18,084 nucleotides of DNA, taken from Dehalococcoidales bacterium (GTDB lineage Bacteria > Chloroflexota > Dehalococcoidia > Dehalococcoidales > UBA3254). The DNA is taken from positions 1-18,084 of the forward strand of contig JAFGOB010000130.1 in assembly GCA_016926695.1 (NCBI GenBank), given 5' to 3'. The notes under the pieces were generated by a model that saw nothing but the letters and a program-made list of their open reading frames with translations, did not search any database and was not told where the DNA came from. The number at the start of each line of letters is the position of its first letter. Position 1 is the first letter of the stretch. This document shows positions 15,676 to 18,084 of the stretch, piece by piece. A program made the position numbers and the translations under genes.

Positions 15676-16959
15676 ATGGAATTCCAGGGAACTGTAAGAC
15701 AGCAGGGCGATTCGCCTGAAAAGCATGGCCTGTATTACGGCTACGTTATTGTGCTACTCTCATTTCTGATGATGGTGCTGAGCTGGGGTATTTACTATAA
15801 CTACGGTGTGTTTTTCACATCCTTTACCCTGGAGTTCGGTTGGAGCAGGGCCGTCACATCCGGAGCATTTTCCGCCAGCGTGCTGGTAGCCGGGCTATTC
15901 GGTATTTTCACCGGAAGAATCAGCGACCGTTTCGGATCGAAAATGGTGTTTGTAGTCTGCGCCGTCCTGCTTTCCATGGGTTATGTCCTGATTTCGCAGG
16001 TACACAGCGCGTGGCAGTTTTACCTGATATATATCATTTTGTATTCGGCGGGCGCGGCAGGATTCTGGACGCCGCTGGTAGCCGGAGTAGCTCGCTGGTT
16101 CACGGGAATGCGCGGTCTGATGACGGGCATAGTCAGCGGGGGAATAAGTTTCGGGACGCTGGTACTTCCGCCTGTTGAAGTCCTGCTTATCTCCTCATTC
16201 GGGTGGAGGACAACGCATATCATTATCGGTCTGGTCATTCTGGCGGCAGTGATGATATCAGTCAGGTTTTTCAGGGACCGTCTCCCTCAGGACATGGCCG
16301 GGCCGGACGGTCAGGAGCGGTATGTCAGGGGGAAGGTCCCCGTACAACTGTCCTTTTCACTGAAAGAGGCTATTGCCACCTACCAGTTCTGGATAGCATG
16401 CTTCATCTACCTGTGTTTCGGGTTGATCCACCTGACAATAATGGTACACATCGTTCCCTTCGCTACAGGCGCGGGCATTTCAGACATGAAAGCGGCGGTC
16501 ATCCTATCGATTATCGGCGGCACCGGTCTGGCCGGCAGGGTAGGAATGGGACTGCTTGCCGACAGGCTGAGGGTAAAAACCTCTGCTATTATTTGTCTTA
16601 CCCTGATAACCTGCGCACTAGTCTGGCTGCAGTTTTTTCAGAACCTTTGGCATCTTTATCTATTTGCCGTAGTCCTGGGTGTTGGATACGGAGGTCTTTC
16701 CTGTCTTCAGTCCCTGGTGGCAGCCGAGCTTTACGGCCTGATGTCACTGGGGGTTATTACGGGCATTTTCAGTTTTTCTTTTCTGATAGGCGGCGGAGCC
16801 GGCCCGGTGCTGGCAGGTTTTATATATGATATAAGCCTGAACTACCAACCGGCCTTTGTCTTATGCCTGGTGCTGGCGGCACTGGCCCTTACGGCCAGCC
16901 TGGCACTGAAACCTCCGGTTAAAAACAGGCATGCGGGCTATTTCCCGGTAGAAGGCTAA
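15676..16959 (+). CDS. MFS transporter, OFA / monocarboxylate-like (second of a tandem pair)
   Basis: A 427-residue, 12-helix carrier that is a clear paralogue of the preceding gene. Both share in order YYGYV, NYGVFF, FGWSR, GIFTGRISDRFG, RWF, RGLMTGIV, FGWRTTHIIIG, MVHIVPFA and GLMSLGVITGI. The motif A loop GRISDRFGSK and the second-half LLADRLRVK are intact. ATG 15676 follows the stop of the first gene by one base, with AGAGAGG five bases upstream, so translation is probably coupled. A hairpin at 16973-17001 lies after it. Candidate substrates are small carboxylates, as for its family; two adjacent copies may form a heteromeric pair or differ in specificity. Confidence 0.88.
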   Translation: MEFQGTVRQQGDSPEKHGLYYGYVIVLLSFLMMVLSWGIYYNYGVFFTSFTLEFGWSRAVTSGAFSASVLVAGLFGIFTGRISDRFGSKMVFVVCAVLLSMGYVLISQVHSAWQFYLIYIILYSAGAAGFWTPLVAGVARWFTGMRGLMTGIVSGGISFGTLVLPPVEVLLISSFGWRTTHIIIGLVILAAVMISVRFFRDRLPQDMAGPDGQERYVRGKVPVQLSFSLKEAIATYQFWIACFIYLCFGLIHLTIMVHIVPFATGAGISDMKAAVILSIIGGTGLAGRVGMGLLADRLRVKTSAIICLTLITCALVWLQFFQNLWHLYLFAVVLGVGYGGLSCLQSLVAAELYGLMSLGVITGIFSFSFLIGGGAGPVLAGFIYDISLNYQPAFVLCLVLAALALTASLALKPPVKNRHAGYFPVEG

Positions 16960-16972
16960 ATGTATCTTTTTA

Positions 16973-17001
16973 CGGTAATCGTTTAAGAGAAACGAATGCC
17001 G
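16973..17001 (+). terminator. hairpin downstream of the second MFS gene
   Basis: CGGTAATCGTTT (16973-16984) pairs with AAACGAATGCCG (16990-17001) over 10 of 12 positions with loop AAGAG. It lies 14 bases after the stop codon. A clear T-run is missing, so efficiency is uncertain. Confidence 0.4.
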
Positions 17002-17029
17002 GAGAAGCAACTATAATAGCCATCCTGAT

Positions 17030-17092
17030 ATGTTACAAAAATTACTTGTCGTTGGCGTAACAAAAGATCTCGAGGGAAATATAGAGCGTTAG
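17030..17092 (+). pseudogene. possible N-terminal remnant of a polysaccharide gene
   Basis: A 20-codon frame (MLQKLLVVGVTKDLEGNIER, then TAG) reads like the first strand and loop of a glycosyltransferase-type protein. It stops at once, 23 bases before the next glycosyltransferase remnant. At this length it could be chance. Confidence 0.2.
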
Positions 17093-17114
17093 AAATGAAG
17101 TGAGTATTTAAACA

Positions 17115-17472
17115 GTGGATTCAACATTGAATAAAAGACTTAAAATAGCTTTGATCGGTCCTTATCCACCGCCGTACGGAGGGATATCAACTCATATCCA
17201 GAGACTTCAAGATACGCTGGAGCGAAAAACTACCAATGCCTGGTCTATGAACGGGGCGTACGGAAACCCAACCATGGGAAAGTGATAAGGATTAATAATA
17301 CCAAAAGGTGGTTGTCAAGACTGTTATTCAAGCCCAGAGAAGACATAATCCATCTGCATAATGCGGACTGGAAAATTACCAGTACTACAAAGAAAAAATA
17401 GAGAAAAAAGAAGCAAACTACGCGGAGGGGATTATTGAGATCTACAGCAGGCTCAAACCCATGCCAGGGTAA
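17115..17472 (+). pseudogene. GT4-type glycosyltransferase, frameshifted and internally deleted
   Basis: Three frames together read as one damaged gene. From GTG 17115 (or the TTG at 17127), KIALIGPYPPPYGGISTHIQ is the typical nucleotide-sugar glycosyltransferase N-terminus, with the GGI loop. Within an A5 run at 17225-17229 one base is missing. Restoring it lets the frame continue as NYQCLVYERGV...RLLFKPREDIIHLHNADWK to about 17371, the usual HxHN position. Then the sequence changes abruptly to ENYQYYKEKIEKKEANYAEG and IIEIYSRLK (17371-17472), which looks like a glycosyltransferase C-terminal helix. Roughly 200 residues of the middle, including the donor-binding half, appear missing. It cannot make an active enzyme. 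It belongs to a decaying surface-polysaccharide locus. Confidence 0.65.
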
Positions 17473-17580
17473 ATCCGCTACATGCGGAGTATTTTCCGTA
17501 AGAAATCGGACAGGGATAACTAAAAAAACATATATTTATTTTCTGGTCCAGTCAAGCGTTGTAGCGGAAGGATTCATCCA
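17473..17580. other. short intergenic stretch
   Basis: No gene or clear signal is supported between the glycosyltransferase remnant and the methyltransferase-like frame. One + frame reads MRSIFRKKSDRDN before a stop, too short to interpret. Confidence 0.4.
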
Positions 17581-18084
17581 GTGAACAATGGAGATAGTAT
17601 ACGGTTGTCAGAATATCAAGACCTGAGAGAAAACTGGAAATACAGATTGCCCCGGGCCGGGATAGTCAATAACTCGAAATTCTACTGCGAATTGAAAAAG
17701 GGTAAGAGCGTTCTTCACATCGGATGCACCGATCATCTGGAAATAATCGATGACAAGAACAAGAAATCCAACTATTTGCACATGAAACTTGGAGAATATG
17801 CTTCGGTACTGCGTGGAGTAGATATAAACAAGGAGGCTATCGACAATCTGGGTGTATTTTTACATTCAGTCAAGAAGTTCATGTCTTCCCGCAGCATACT
17901 GGCGATCGGTACTCCAAACGCACTGAAAATATATAATAGTTTTACGGTATTAAAAGGTTATGAGAAGGTAAATCCGGATCACAGGTACTTGTCTACACCG
18001 GTCTTAGAGAGCCAGGCTTCCGGCGTTTTGAGAGCCACCCTTCCGGATATAAGAGCCAACCTGTTAAACTTATTCAAATGCATG
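17581..18084 (+). pseudogene. SAM-methyltransferase-like frame, open at window end, core apparently missing
   Basis: The frame from GTG 17581 stays open for 168 codons to the window edge, so its 3' end is not seen. Motif I of class I SAM methyltransferases is recognisable as KSVLHIGCTDH (codons about 44-54), and the acidic loop after strand 2 as LRGVDINKEAIDNL (about 77-90). Normally about 40 residues with the catalytic region and a FDxIxxxExxEH segment would follow. Here the frame passes at codon 91 directly into GVFLHSVKKFM, the helix that comes after that region. Further on, NPDHRY is followed by LSTPVLESQASGVL instead of the expected aromatic segment, perhaps another deletion. It is therefore probably a pseudogene, but I cannot exclude a divergent intact protein. 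The 5' flank has GGAAGGA nine to fifteen bases upstream. Confidence 0.5.

Noticed and set aside
1..18084. CRISPR array, tRNA or rRNA genes, insertion sequence
   Set aside because: No regularly spaced repeats, cloverleaf-like or rRNA-like sequence, or transposase motifs were seen on either strand by reading; a dedicated scan was not possible.

Overview
The window looks like a chromosomal contig from an anaerobic, probably syntrophic or acyl-CoA-degrading bacterium of roughly balanced base composition. The mix of single-copy housekeeping (uvrA), thiolase and crotonase genes, a GlcD-type FAD oxidase, tandem OFA-like MFS carriers, TTG and GTG starts and scattered REP-like palindromes suggests an uncultured Chloroflexota (Dehalococcoidia-like) or a clostridial-type Firmicute. 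I cannot fix the phylum without a database search.

Left edge (1-2838, + strand): an AT-rich stretch with no intact gene is followed by three genes of defence character. The first is a winged-helix protein resembling the N-terminal domain of Mrr restriction proteins. The second is a compact NYN-domain (PIN-like) putative RNase. The third is a decayed phospholipase-D/SNF2 helicase that keeps its first ~120 and last ~270 codons but has lost the middle (HKD and helicase motor) and carries an in-frame TGA.

Minus-strand block (3078-8558): one tight operon of metallo-beta-lactamase hydrolase, Mut7-C nuclease and GlcD-like FAD oxidase (5754 down to 3078). Next come an acetyl-CoA acetyltransferase with a good promoter and terminator, and an enoyl-CoA hydratase with a near-consensus promoter and a TTG start. 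The last two fit beta-oxidation or fermentative acyl-CoA metabolism. REP-like palindromes sit in three of the intergenic gaps.

Plus-strand membrane block (8923-10676): a three-TM hypothetical protein, an overlapping PAP2-family protein with two altered catalytic motifs, and a DedA/VTT-like protein. Together they resemble a lipid-carrier (undecaprenyl phosphate) handling set. A MarR regulator lies convergent to it and divergent from uvrA.

uvrA (11462-14317) is full length with all ATPase and zinc motifs. Its promoter spacer contains a sequence one base away from the Gram-positive-type LexA box. A strong-looking promoter at the uvrA stop codon, followed by a hairpin, probably leads two tandem paralogous MFS carriers (14403-16959).

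Right edge (16960-18084): a decaying cell-surface polysaccharide locus. It holds a glycosyltransferase pseudogene (frameshift plus large internal deletion) and a SAM-methyltransferase-like frame that is open to the window end and appears to lack its central core. As with the helicase at the other edge, both gene ends survive while the middles are gone, which is the most unusual large-scale pattern here.
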